In this document: positions 1 through 7,534 of the stretch, piece by piece
How the letters are laid out: every line of letters begins with the position of its first letter
How positions within the stretch are numbered: position 1 is the stretch's first letter
Source of the DNA: Calothrix sp. HK-06
GTDB taxonomy: Bacteria; Cyanobacteriota; Cyanobacteriia; Cyanobacteriales; Nostocaceae
Direction: 5' to 3'
DNA: 36,219 bases
NCBI RefSeq assembly: GCF_001904745.1
Contig: NZ_MRCD01000084.1
Coordinates: forward strand, 1-36,219
The notes under the pieces: model-generated
Database searches by the model: none
The model's input: only the letters and a program-made list of their open reading frames with translations
What the model was told of the DNA's origin: nothing
Position numbers and translations under genes: made by a program

Positions 1-220
1 CAATGCCTTGCTTGACAGCCTCTTGTACCTGGTCTTCCTGGGTAACATCCATCTGTACAACGTACAGTTCCGGGTGGTTGTGCAGGGTAGTGGCGAGTTG
101 TGCAGGCTGGCTGCGAACCGTCGCTACTACCTGGTCACCCGCTGCTAGGGCTGCTTTGGCAATTTCCAACCCAAAGCCTCTGGAAGCTCCGGTAATAAAC
201 CATACTTTCTGCGTTTTCAT
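1..220 (-). CDS. SDR family oxidoreductase, N-terminal part (runs off window)
   Basis: Reading inward from the ATG at 220, the protein begins MKTQKVWFITGASRGFGLEI, which carries the classical short-chain dehydrogenase nucleotide-binding motif TGASRGFG at about residues 10-17, followed by the second strand and a VVQMDVTQ stretch typical of the adenine-binding region. The remainder, including the expected YxxxK active site, lies outside the window, so substrate and coenzyme preference cannot be judged. A GAGGA ribosome binding site sits about 8 nt before the ATG. It is on the same strand as the next genes and is probably a soluble NAD(P)H-dependent reductase of the same stress/redox cluster. 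The family call is secure; the exact function is unknown. Confidence 0.85.
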   Translation of the reverse strand, partial: MKTQKVWFITGASRGFGLEIAKAALAAGDQVVATVRSQPAQLATTLHNHPELYVVQMDVTQEDQVQEAVKQGI

Positions 221-369
221 TTTGTGTGTCCTCGTTTTAGGTGTTGTCTACTTTGTTGGCTTTAGTTGTTTGGGTTAGTGCATAATTGCTAAAATAATGG
301 TGGGTAGCAAAAGGAGCGAAATAGGTGATACTTTTGGCTGCTTTTGCTCCTGAAGCGGTTGATGTCCTC

Positions 370-837
370 TTAGCGCCCGGGAAGTCGCGTCTTCACCTCC
401 TGAAGCACCCAACCGTTGCCGTCGGGATCACTGAACGAAGCATATGAGGCATAGTCGCGACGTTTCGGATCGGGACCTGGTAAGCGACCTTCGGTTCCGG
501 CGTGGTGGAAGATGCCTCCGATGTCGTGGAACACCTCACTCACCTCGACACCACGCTCGACGAGTTCGGCGCGGGCTGCCTCGATGTCGTAAACTATCAG
601 GTACAAACCCTGAACTGAACCAGGCGCCGAATTCGTAATTCCTTTACCGAAGATGATTGAGGCTTCTGAGCCAGGAGGCGTTAACTGCACTACCCGAAAG
701 TTCTCATTGGTAACAAAGTCGGCATCTAGTCGCCACCCCAACGTTTTATAGAAGTCCTTGGATTGATCGACATCGGAGACGGGCAATACCACAACTTCGA
801 GTTTCATGTTTTGACTGTTTACGTAATTGCTACTCAT
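370..837 (-). CDS. VOC family (glyoxalase/bleomycin-resistance-like) protein, copy 1
   Basis: A 155-residue protein with the vicinal-oxygen-chelate layout: a first beta-alpha module (KLEVVVLPVSDVDQSKDFYKTLGW, residues 12 on, quoted only in part here) and a C-terminal module ending in SDPDGNGWVLQEV, the usual metal-site strand. Members are metal-dependent lyases, dioxygenases or resistance proteins; nothing here fixes the substrate. An AAGGAG site lies 6 nt before the chosen ATG, which favours it over the internal Met11. A second copy at 5510-5977 differs at only four of 155 residues, and the homology continues about 110 nt upstream of the start, so this is a recent segmental duplication that includes the promoter region. 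It is flanked by other small oxidoreductase genes on the same strand. Confidence 0.85.
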   Translation of the reverse strand: MSSNYVNSQNMKLEVVVLPVSDVDQSKDFYKTLGWRLDADFVTNENFRVVQLTPPGSEASIIFGKGITNSAPGSVQGLYLIVYDIEAARAELVERGVEVSEVFHDIGGIFHHAGTEGRLPGPDPKRRDYASYASFSDPDGNGWVLQEVKTRLPGR

Positions 838-948
838 ATTGATCTCCTTGAAATTGGTGAAGCTTGCTGCCCACCTCGATTAACTTTATTCTTCAGCAAT
901 CGCCCAATCTACACCACTCAAGTTAATTGAGTTAAAACGCGACTTAAT

Positions 949-1173
949 CTATTCGGATTGGAGAAAAGTAACAGGAAGTGAGCCGGAAGTCGTTAGACCC
1001 CTGATATGCTGTAAGTAAGCTGCGTAATAAAGTAATTGTGGATTGTCCTGCTCACGCACATAAAGTTGAGTGATATCGGCAACGGTGATGTTATTATCAT
1101 CCCAACTTACTAGCTTTAGAGTGTTTCCGGCTCCAACTTCGGTAGCGTCGATACATAAAAATCTTGTGTGCAA
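949..1173 (-). pseudogene. MOSC-domain protein, C-terminal fragment
   Basis: The 74-codon open stretch contains EVGAGNTLKLVS and ITQLYVREQDN, which match the C-terminal part of the intact MOSC protein at 24558-25190 (EVGAGDTLELVS, ITQLYVREQDN) nearly residue for residue. The N-terminal two thirds, with the MOSC core and conserved Cys, are missing, and the last 20 residues are unrelated to the intact protein, as if frame-shifted or replaced. It lies directly downstream of the cupin gene on the same strand. It has no convincing ribosome binding site of its own. I read it as a relic of a second MOSC gene, and it shows that this region and the 24-25 kb region share paralogous material. Confidence 0.75.
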
Positions 1174-1182
1174 TTTTGCGTT

Positions 1183-1638
1183 TTACTCACCGTCCAGTGT
1201 GGTAAGGTTGTTTTCATTGGTATCGACTACAAAGACGGCTAACATACGCATGGGTTGAGTATCACTGGCATTTGCGCTGACACGATGATGATCGCCAGGT
1301 TCTTCAACAAAGTTCTCACCAGCATGATACACCTGCTCTGGATTATCATTGATTTTGCTACGAATCGCACCTTCCAACACTGTTGCATAGATAAAAGCCG
1401 AGGCTGCATGAGTATGTGCGGGTGTTGAGCCACCTGGCGGATATTCGACCAGCAAGCCTTTGACACTCTTTCCAGGCACATTAGGAAGGGGGCGATAAAA
1501 GACCTGCGTTACCTTAGACGTATCAGCAGATAAATCATTGGCTGAAGCTGCAAATACGGGGAGAGTTGCAACTATGGAGAGTACTATAAATATGGAGAGA
1601 GTCATAAATACAACTCTATAGAAAAATCTAGTAACCAC
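1183..1638 (-). CDS. Exported cupin-domain protein
   Basis: The 151-residue product starts with a basic stretch and a hydrophobic segment ending VATLPVFAASA (residues 22-32), a clear Sec signal peptide with cleavage near residue 31. The mature part is one small cupin barrel: PPGGSTPAHTH (His75, His77) forms motif 1, although the usual Glu is not at its expected place, and PGDHHRVSAN (His117/118) forms motif 2. It therefore probably binds a divalent metal in the periplasm; the reaction is unknown. I use the GTG at 1638 because AAGGAG lies 7 nt upstream; an internal ATG at 1605 would shorten the signal peptide. It lies 33 nt downstream of the NmrA-like gene and may be cotranscribed with it. Confidence 0.85.
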   Translation of the reverse strand: MVTRFFYRVVFMTLSIFIVLSIVATLPVFAASANDLSADTSKVTQVFYRPLPNVPGKSVKGLLVEYPPGGSTPAHTHAASAFIYATVLEGAIRSKINDNPEQVYHAGENFVEEPGDHHRVSANASDTQPMRMLAVFVVDTNENNLTTLDGE

Positions 1639-1671
1639 TTCCGTTCTCCTTGCGTGAATACAAACTGATCT

Positions 1672-2421
1672 TTAAACGATAGAGCGGTTGAGCCAGTCCT
1701 CGAAACGGGTCGAGCCAATGAGCGAGTTGCCCTGCGGAACAAGCTGATCGTTCAACGCTGCACCAAAGTAACGGGCATGACTGTCTACAACCACCTGACG
1801 TGAGTCGTGAGTTGTACTCAGGAATTGGCGGATGATTTCCTCGAAATGGAACCGCTCTGGACCCGCTAAATCGATAATGCCGTTGACTGGCGCCCCCAGT
1901 GTAATATCGACCAGCGCATCAACAACGTCCTCCGACAGGATAGGCTGGATAAAGGCAGGGGGCAAGTGAACTATTTGCCCATCGGTGGGAAATTGAGCGA
2001 TGATCGTTTCGATGAACTCAAAGAACTGCGTAGCGCGGACGATTGTATAAGGTATTCCTGCGGACTGGATCAACTTTTCCTGAGCGACTTTCGCACGCAT
2101 ATAGCCGCTATCAGGAATGCGATCGGCGCCGACGATTGATACTACAATGTGATGAGCAACACCAGCGTCTGCTTCCGCCGCAAGAAGGTTCCGGGATGAC
2201 TTCTGGAAGAACTCTAACACCGCCGCATCCTCAAAGGAGGGTGAATTCGTTACATCGACAACAACTTGAGCACTCACTAACACCTCAGCCAGTCCTGCAC
2301 CTGTAACAGCGTTGATGCCTGAAGAAGGGGATGCCGCCACTGCCTCATGCCCAAGCTCCTGTAGCTTGCTCACAAGCTTCTTACCAATCAGCCCACTGCC
2401 ACCAATTACAACAATTTTCAT
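1672..2421 (-). CDS. NmrA-like atypical SDR, NAD(P)-binding protein
   Basis: A 249-residue protein with an N-terminal Rossmann fold whose glycine motif GGSGLIG (residues 7-13) is that of atypical SDRs. There is no clear YxxxK catalytic pair; a YMRAKVAQEKL segment around residues 127-137 occupies the corresponding place, and PYTIVRATQFFEF is the conserved strand seen in NmrA/NAD(P)H-binding proteins. Members act as reductases, quinone-related enzymes or redox sensors. An AGAGGT site is 6 nt before the ATG. It lies just upstream of the exported cupin. The family is secure; enzyme versus sensor cannot be decided from sequence alone. Confidence 0.85.
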   Translation of the reverse strand: MKIVVIGGSGLIGKKLVSKLQELGHEAVAASPSSGINAVTGAGLAEVLVSAQVVVDVTNSPSFEDAAVLEFFQKSSRNLLAAEADAGVAHHIVVSIVGADRIPDSGYMRAKVAQEKLIQSAGIPYTIVRATQFFEFIETIIAQFPTDGQIVHLPPAFIQPILSEDVVDALVDITLGAPVNGIIDLAGPERFHFEEIIRQFLSTTHDSRQVVVDSHARYFGAALNDQLVPQGNSLIGSTRFEDWLNRSIV

Positions 2422-2588
2422 GACAACACCTCTGATAATTTAAAGAACATAGTTGTTAAGTTTTGAACCTCTCAACTTAAATGGCTGTTCCTACCCTCTT
2501 CAAGTAGCAACACTTTCTGCCTGAAATCATCGTGTTCAACGATTCTTGCAACAGAACCCAAAATTTTGCATCCGGTTAGCCTAGTTAC

Positions 2589-3065
2589 TTATTTGATCTC
2601 AGCCGGGTCAAACTCGGTAACTCGTCCCGGACGGGTAGCCAGAAATACATCGTAGGAAGAACAATAGGTAATCGTGATATCATTGGCTTTATTGTAAAGA
2701 TGAACTACCGTGCCCGCTTCTCCAGGATACCGTTGGCGAATAGTGGGTCTGACGCATCAATGCAGATATACCGCCCGCAGGGATCAAAGCCTGGGGCTAT
2801 CCATACAAAGCCTGCTCCCGGTAGGCTTTGTTCAATTAGCCGCACCCTTCTAAGGTGCTGGCGAGTTGTAGGAGGTGAGATAATGAGGACTCACCCCTCA
2901 TTCGCCAATGGCATCCTCCAGGTTGAAGGGCAATCGGTTCTAGGTCGCCAAAAAAGAGGCGACGAATGGTATCACCACTGCCCAATTCATCCCTTAATTT
3001 CCGTAACAGAGTTTCCCTTCCAGGGTTGGAGGGGTTGGATCAGCAGGATGCTTTGCTTGAGTTAT
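2589..3065 (-). pseudogene. Broken copy of the small unknown gene at 4013-4297, interrupted by an insertion
   Basis: This stretch is a close nucleotide copy of 4013-4297 and its 3' flank (similarity continues down to about 2470). Three defects are visible. The start codon is ATA instead of ATG at 3065. Near 3013-3020 a few bases are missing compared with the intact copy (gagtttccc versus gagccagttttcc), which shifts the frame. A 190-bp element sits inside the gene at 2726-2915. The copy therefore cannot make the protein. The longest open frame across it on the plus strand is accidental. Confidence 0.85.
2726..2915. mobile_element. MITE-like 190-bp insertion with terminal inverted repeats
   Basis: Compared with the intact copy at 4013-4297, exactly this block is extra. 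Its left end GATACCGTTGGCGAAT and the reverse complement of its right end GATGCCATTGGCGAAT match at 14 of 16 bases, with weaker similarity further in. CTCCAG occurs on both sides (2720-2725 and 2916-2921), once in the uninterrupted copy as CCCCAG, so it is a likely 6-bp target duplication. Inside is a perfect hairpin, ACAAAGCCT (2805-2813) with AGGCTTTGT (2823-2831). There is no transposase, so it would be a non-autonomous element moved in trans. I cannot name the parent IS. Confidence 0.7.
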
Positions 3066-3161
3066 AAGTGCTTGTGCAAAATAAAATATACACTCCTGAA
3101 TTCTGAATTCCGTATTCAGTAAAGTTAGTAGGAAAAAAGATATATAAATAATTTTGCACAC

Positions 3162-3746
3162 CTACTTAAGGAGATTGAGTTTGCCAGTCACCGTTGCGAG
3201 TTTGCTGCCAAGTTGCAGAATACTTGTCTTTTGGGCTTCATCCTTCAAATTGGCATTATCATCAAACGCTTGATAAGCGTTCCCAATTGCCTGCTGATCT
3301 GGCAACACCAGAACCCCAATGTTACCAAGAATGGAACGGACATGAGCTAATCCTCGTAAGCCTCCCAAATATCCAGGGGAAGCACTCATTAATACTGCAA
3401 CCTTTTCTTTGAAACACGCCAATGGAGGTTCGTCCGGCTCAGGACGCGATGCCCAATCAATCGCATTTTTCAGCAGTGGGGTGATCGAACTGTTGTATTC
3501 TGGGCAGGCAATAAGGAATCCCTGATGTGCTATCATCAAGGTTTTGAGCTTGAGAACATTTTCCGGCAGTCCTTCAGCCTCCTCCAAATCCCCATCATAG
3601 AGCGGTAAGGGCAGATCGCGGAAATCCAGGTAGGTCACTTCTGCACCTACGGCTTTAGCTCCTTCAACGGCAATTTTCACCAGTTTTTTGTTGACAGAAT
3701 CTTGGCGAGCACTTCCGGCAAAAGCGAGAATTTTGGCAGTGATCAT
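3162..3746 (-). CDS. NADPH-dependent FMN reductase family protein
   Basis: A 194-residue flavodoxin-fold protein. The N-terminal phosphate loop GSARQDSVN (residues 11-19) binds the FMN phosphate, and PEYNSSITPLLKNAIDW (from residue 82) is the family signature next to the flavin ring. Members reduce flavin, quinones, azo dyes or metals with NAD(P)H in the cytoplasm. The length is normal for the family and both ends look intact. An AAGGAG site lies 6 nt before the ATG at 3746. About 90 nt separate it from the broken gene downstream, and it probably belongs to the same redox-stress cluster as the SDR genes on either side. Confidence 0.9.
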   Translation of the reverse strand: MITAKILAFAGSARQDSVNKKLVKIAVEGAKAVGAEVTYLDFRDLPLPLYDGDLEEAEGLPENVLKLKTLMIAHQGFLIACPEYNSSITPLLKNAIDWASRPEPDEPPLACFKEKVAVLMSASPGYLGGLRGLAHVRSILGNIGVLVLPDQQAIGNAYQAFDDNANLKDEAQKTSILQLGSKLATVTGKLNLLK

Positions 3747-4012
3747 AAATTGCTCCTTCTTTTTTTCTCATGATGAGTCTATAGTTGTTGAGTTTTGAGC
3801 CATCTGCAGTGAATTGTGAAAACATGAGAACTTACCCTCGATAAGCAGTTGTGTCGCAAATAATGATAGGGTTGGAAGGTTATTTTCCTCTGTTTTCAAC
3901 TTAAATGCCTGTTCCCACCCTCTTCAAGTAGCGACACTTTCTGCCTGAAATCATCGTGTTCAACGATTCTTGCAACAGAACCCAAAATTTTGCATCCGGT
4001 TAGCCCAGTCGC

Positions 4013-4297
4013 TTATTTGATCTCAGCCGGGTCAAACTCGGTAACTCGTCCCGGATGGGCAGCCAGAAATACATCGTAGGAAGAACAATAGGCAATCGTG
4101 ACATCATTGGCTTTGTTGTAAAGATGAACTACCGTGTTTGCTCCCCCAGGTTGAAGGGCAATCGGTTCTAGGTCGCCAAAAAAGAGGCGACGAATGGTAT
4201 CACCACTGCCCAATTCATCCCTTAATTTTCGTAACAGAGCCAGTTTTCCTTCCAGGGTTGGAGGGGTTGGATCAGCAGGATGCTTTACTTGAGTCAT
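4013..4297 (-). CDS. Small conserved hypothetical protein
   Basis: I place the start at the ATG at 4297 (MTQVKHPADPTPPTLEGKLA), because GGAG lies about 10 nt upstream; an upstream in-frame ATG at 4336 lacks a site and would add 13 residues. The 94-residue product has a Pro-rich N-terminus, a helical stretch (KLALLRKLRDELG) and a C-terminal half with VVHLYNKANDVTIAYCSSYD that looks like beta strands. There is no signal peptide or membrane segment. I do not recognise the family. A broken second copy lies at 2589-3065, so the gene has been duplicated locally. It follows the epimerase gene by 80 nt on the same strand and may be cotranscribed. Confidence 0.7.
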   Translation of the reverse strand: MTQVKHPADPTPPTLEGKLALLRKLRDELGSGDTIRRLFFGDLEPIALQPGGANTVVHLYNKANDVTIAYCSSYDVFLAAHPGRVTEFDPAEIK

Positions 4298-4377
4298 AAT
4301 CGTTGTTCTCCAATGTTGTTGAAATCTACGGGTCAAACTTTTTCCCAGTTGAAATGCTCTACTTCTCTTTTAATTAG

Positions 4378-5316
4378 TTAACCGGCATGAACCACGGTAC
4401 TAACCACCCATTCCAACGGTCGAGGTTGAAAATTCAGTTCGCGTTTTGCCTTGGCATTCGATGCGCCTCGCATTTGAGTCCCGTAGTAAACCATATCCGC
4501 ACCACCCTCCATTTTCAGAGCATCTTCAACGGATATCTGTGGCGGAGGTGGAGCATTCAGCCATCGAGCAAACGCAGGGAGCCAGTCGCGCACCGCTAAA
4601 GGCTGATCATCCACAATCAGATAAACACCAGGATTGCCCTGCTCTGCGGCTGCAACGGTGGCTATTGCTGCATCCTCAATGTGTATCCACGACCAGACAC
4701 CATCACCATTCTCGACGATTGGAAACTGTTGCTGCCGCACCTGTTGTCCAACATCGCCATCAGCATTGAACCAGGTGCCGGGTCCGTAGAAAAAACCATA
4801 GCGTAAAGCGATTCCTTCCAGATTAGGCGTTTGGAGTAAACGACGTTCAGTCTCAATTACGAGGCGAGCATCTGCGGCAACGGCGGGGGAGGCATCAACC
4901 GATAACGGTGTTTCCTCATCTGCCAATCCAGCACCGGGAATTCCCCAGAATGCCATCGACTGTTTCAGGTAACGGCGCACCCCTGCTGCCTGTGCTGCCG
5001 CTAGCACATTAGCTCCCCCTTCCGACCGAATGCGCGTATTCAAAGCCGCTGTCGCATTCATTGATTCGCGAGTGTAAGTCCTGGGTAGAGCGGTGAGTTG
5101 TTCAATCACTACCTCCGGTTGAGCCTGGGCGATAGCTGCTTTGACTGAATCTGGGTCGAATACATCTGCGATTGCCGATTCGATTCCCTGTGCCGCTAAT
5201 GACTGTGCTGTTTCTGGAGAGCGGGTCATCGCGACAACGTTGTGTCCTTTGGCAAGTAATTGGTCGAGTAGTGGGCGACCGATCGCGCCTGTTCCCCCGG
5301 CAACAAAAATCCTCAT
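4378..5316 (-). CDS. NAD-dependent epimerase/dehydratase family (extended-SDR-like) protein
   Basis: A 312-residue protein with Rossmann motif GGTGAIG (residues 7-13) and an NAD-binding region continuing to the DVFDPDSV stretch. The usual YxxxK pair is not evident: residues near 119-125 read KQSMAFWG, and the middle has GIALRYGFFYGPGTW, a conserved substrate-domain strand of this family. It may be a sugar or small-molecule reductase, or a non-catalytic NAD-binding relative. A GAGGAG site is 6 nt before the ATG at 5316. A G-rich stretch at 5371-5399 lies just upstream. The family is secure; the substrate is unknown. Confidence 0.85.
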   Translation of the reverse strand: MRIFVAGGTGAIGRPLLDQLLAKGHNVVAMTRSPETAQSLAAQGIESAIADVFDPDSVKAAIAQAQPEVVIEQLTALPRTYTRESMNATAALNTRIRSEGGANVLAAAQAAGVRRYLKQSMAFWGIPGAGLADEETPLSVDASPAVAADARLVIETERRLLQTPNLEGIALRYGFFYGPGTWFNADGDVGQQVRQQQFPIVENGDGVWSWIHIEDAAIATVAAAEQGNPGVYLIVDDQPLAVRDWLPAFARWLNAPPPPQISVEDALKMEGGADMVYYGTQMRGASNAKAKRELNFQPRPLEWVVSTVVHAG

Positions 5317-5370
5317 TTGTAACTCCTCTAAAACTTGCTAGCTAGTACGGTACTACATTGCGTTGATAGC

Positions 5371-5399
5371 GGGGTAGAGGGGTAAAGGGGTAGAGGGGG
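5371..5399 (+). other. Four-run G tract (potential G-quadruplex) upstream of the epimerase gene
   Basis: Four runs of four or five guanines (5371-5374, 5379-5382, 5387-5390, 5395-5399) are separated by 4-nt loops TAGA, TAAA and TAGA. This is the textbook quadruplex-forming pattern on the plus strand. It lies 55-83 nt upstream of the minus-strand epimerase start, so the G strand is the template strand of that gene. It may equally be a simple intergenic repeat. Confidence 0.6.
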
Positions 5400-5509
5400 A
5401 TGATAAGTAGCTCCTATACTCCTTCTCCACTCGTCTACTTCTCCACCCATTTCCTGTCATAATCTCTGTCGTAAACTTTGATTCTCTCCTTAAGCGATTT
5501 CATGTCCTG

Positions 5510-5977
5510 TTACCGTCCAGGAAGTCGCGTCTTCACCTCCTGGAGTACCCAACCGTTGCCGTCGGGATCGCTGAACGACGCATATGAGGCATAGTCGCGA
5601 CGTTTCGGATCGGGACCAGGTAAGCGTCCCTCGGTTCCGGCGTGGTGGAATATCCCTCCGATGTCGTGGAACACCTCACTCACCTCGACACCACGATCGA
5701 CGAGTTCGGCGCGCGCTGCCTCGATGTCGTAAACTATCAGGTACAGACCCTGAACTGAACCTGGCGCCGAATTCGTAATTCCTTTACCGAAGATGATTGA
5801 GGCTTCTGAGCCAGGAGGCGTTAACTGCACTACCCGGAAGTCCTCACTAGTGACGAAGTCGGCATCCAGCCGCCACCCCAACGTTTTATAGAAGTCCTTG
5901 GACTGATCCACATCGGAGACGGGCAATACCACAACTTCGAGTTTCATGTTTTGACCGTTTACGTAATTGCTACTCAT
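5510..5977 (-). CDS. VOC family (glyoxalase/bleomycin-resistance-like) protein, copy 2
   Basis: The second copy of the VOC gene at 370-837, with the same length (155 residues) and the same AAGGAG site 6 nt before the ATG. Differences are S8G, two changes in the FVTNENF/FVTSEDF segment, and E/D in AELVERG/AELVDRG. All are conservative, so both copies should fold and both may be functional. It is the most upstream gene of the minus-strand group, with 1.5 kb of non-coding DNA behind it, so a promoter should lie in the duplicated segment at about 5978-6092. Confidence 0.85.
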   Translation of the reverse strand: MSSNYVNGQNMKLEVVVLPVSDVDQSKDFYKTLGWRLDADFVTSEDFRVVQLTPPGSEASIIFGKGITNSAPGSVQGLYLIVYDIEAARAELVDRGVEVSEVFHDIGGIFHHAGTEGRLPGPDPKRRDYASYASFSDPDGNGWVLQEVKTRLPGR

Positions 5978-6092
5978 ATTGATCTCCTTGAGATTGGTGA
6001 AGCTTGCTGTCCACCTCGATTAACTTTATTCTTCAGCAATCGCCCAATCCACACCACTCAAATTCTTTGAGTTAAAACGCAATTTAATTTTT
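5512..6092. repeat. Segmental duplication of 372-950 (VOC gene plus upstream region)
   Basis: Similarity with 372-950 starts at the VOC stop region and runs through the coding sequence and about 110 nt of upstream DNA (through cttcagcaatcgcccaat and gagttaaaacgc). Both boundaries are sharp. The copies are in the same orientation about 5.14 kb apart, so they could recombine and delete or duplicate everything between them. Confidence 0.85.
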
Positions 6093-6303
6093 CTGTGCTT
6101 TGCTATTAGCTTTGTCAGTATTCGTTTGTTAAACATTGCTAGAAGTTGAATATTCATGGTCCTCAAGGGAAATTTAATAAACTAGGACTTACGGCTTTGA
6201 TATGAAATTTGATTGTATGAGTCAAGCCTGAGTTGATTAGCAAACAGAAGTGAAGCATGAATAAGCTAACATTCCCGTATTCTAATAGGTGTAAGCTCGC
6301 TCG

Positions 6304-6408
6304 GATTATGCACTCAGGGAATAAAAATCGCAATTAAAGTCAGTACTTACTGCATTGTTTTTAATGCACGTATCTGCTCAGTAATATCTTTAAGTAAAGT
6401 GCATAATC
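6304..6408. repeat. Inverted repeat with 11-bp perfect arms
   Basis: GATTATGCACT at 6304-6314 is matched by its reverse complement AGTGCATAATC at 6398-6408, enclosing 83 nt. A related GTGCATAATT occurs near 276. It may be the ends of a small non-autonomous element; no target duplication is obvious. Confidence 0.5.
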
Positions 6409-6477
6409 ATAAAAGCTTAAACTCAATTAAAATAACAGGCTTTCACCTTTTTAACCTGTAAAACTTTTACGATTAGT

Positions 6478-6600
6478 GCTAGTGTCCTGTGTGATTAATT
6501 ATGATGCTCGTAGTAAGGAATGCGCGTCTTTAATATAAGCGATAAATCCTTACTACAAACCTACCAAAATTAATGACATAAACTACTAGTGTCCTGTTTC
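6478..6600. repeat. Palindromic intergenic repeat flanked by direct TAGTGTCCTGT copies
   Basis: The 11-mer TAGTGTCCTGT occurs at about 6480 and again at about 6588. Between them GTAGTAAGGA pairs perfectly with TCCTTACTAC (27-nt loop). Hairpins of this GTAGTAAGGA type look like known dispersed intergenic repeats of filamentous cyanobacteria; that attribution is from memory. Confidence 0.5.
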
Positions 6601-6978
6601 AGTAGTACTGCGGAATTATTGATTATTAATGTGTAAAAGCTTTCCATAATTTACATTTTTACAACCTCCATCTAGATTTTGCTAATCTTCTCAAAATTCA
6701 TGATACTAATTGCTAGTACAAATTGATATCTAATCTGGCTAGTCTCACTTTTTTAGTATTCTGTCACGTTTTGGGTGAGAGTGATTATTAAGTTAATGTT
6801 AAATTAAGTCCGTTAGATAGAGTACAAAATAATTATTTATCATCAACAGCGCAAAAGTGTTAAAAATATCTCCCATAATAAGTATCACAAATACTTCTTA
6901 AGATAGATTTTTTGAAATTCTAGGCGTGTAACAGGCACAGGCGCCTGCAATTTAGTTCACGAGAGTTTATTTAATTTC

Positions 6979-7174
6979 CTATTTCCAAAATCTAAATTTC
7001 CAGAAAGGTTTGGTATCAGACCATATCAACTCGCAAATTACGCCTTGAGGTGAGCGCGATCGCCTTTGGAATTTGCCCCCCAAGGAATTAGCTAAATCTT
7101 TAGCCTGAATAGTACCTCGCCCGCTTGTAGCACAATAGGTATCAGAAAGATTAACTCCGTTATCAATTATTTAC
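6979..7174 (-). pseudogene. Histidine-kinase ATPase domain relic
   Basis: Reading the minus strand from about 7174, an open stretch gives IIDNGVNLSDTY, then GRGTIQAKDLANSLGGKF and SPQGVICELIW, ending at a stop at 6981-6979. IIDNG is the G1 box of a GHKL ATPase (normally DNGxG; the second Gly is replaced here), and the later segment has the spacing of the G2 box and last strands. There is no start codon, dimerisation domain or N box, and a stop lies just upstream, so this is a decayed C-terminus of a sensor kinase. Confidence 0.5.
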
Positions 7175-7338
7175 ATTGGGTTGTAGGAGCTGACTGGGAA
7201 GCCTTTATTGGCTCAAGAGGGTATTTTTTCAGTACAAAACAGCGATAAAGTACTTTGTTCTTTAAATCTTTGCTGGCAGATTACAAGCAATCCTGAGTAC
7301 GGAGGATTAATTAAGATTCTATTAAATATATATAATTT

Positions 7339-7454
7339 CAAAAGTCAAAAGTAAAACTTAAAAAGTCAAAAGGTAATTCTCATGAATTTAGGGGCTTCAT
7401 TCAAACCCAATATTTCCTTTTTATTTATGAGTACGTTTTTACTTTTGACTTTTG
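7339..7454. repeat. Long-arm inverted repeat (18-bp perfect arms)
   Basis: CAAAAGTCAAAAGTAAAA at 7339-7356 and its exact reverse complement at 7437-7454 flank an 80-nt spacer. The spacer and right arm (ggggcttcattc to the second arm) resemble 23438-23502, so the unit is dispersed. It lies 80 nt upstream of the large kinase gene. Confidence 0.7.
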
Positions 7455-7485
7455 CATTGTTTGGTAATTGTTTTTTTGAGTCCGT

Positions 7486-7504
7486 TCACCAATATAATTG
7501 GTGA
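7486..7504. promoter_or_regulatory. Palindrome upstream of the large kinase, candidate operator
   Basis: TCACCAAT and ATTGGTGA are perfect 8-bp arms around a 3-nt spacer, 31 nt before the ATG at 7535. The dyad size fits a dimeric regulator site at a promoter or in the 5' leader. The binding protein is not known; the NarL-type regulator nearby is only a guess. Confidence 0.4.
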
Positions 7505-7534
7505 TATTACTCATGCTAATTTGGAGAAATTTCT

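Larger units (their letters stand above)
6093..6978. other. Gene-free AT-rich stretch with inverted repeats
   Basis: I find no credible protein or RNA gene here. It is AT-rich and contains two structured patches listed separately (6304-6408 and 6478-6600). Confidence 0.6.

Noticed and set aside
2700-3122. Plus-strand 140-codon open frame
   Set aside because: It runs across a duplicated pseudogene and a MITE-like insertion; the protein has no recognisable domain, and homology to 4013-4297 fixes the real strand as minus.
7339-7454. CRISPR-like or regulatory array suggested by repeated AAAAGTC words
   Set aside because: There is only one inverted pair with no regular spacer series; it is a hairpin repeat, not an array.
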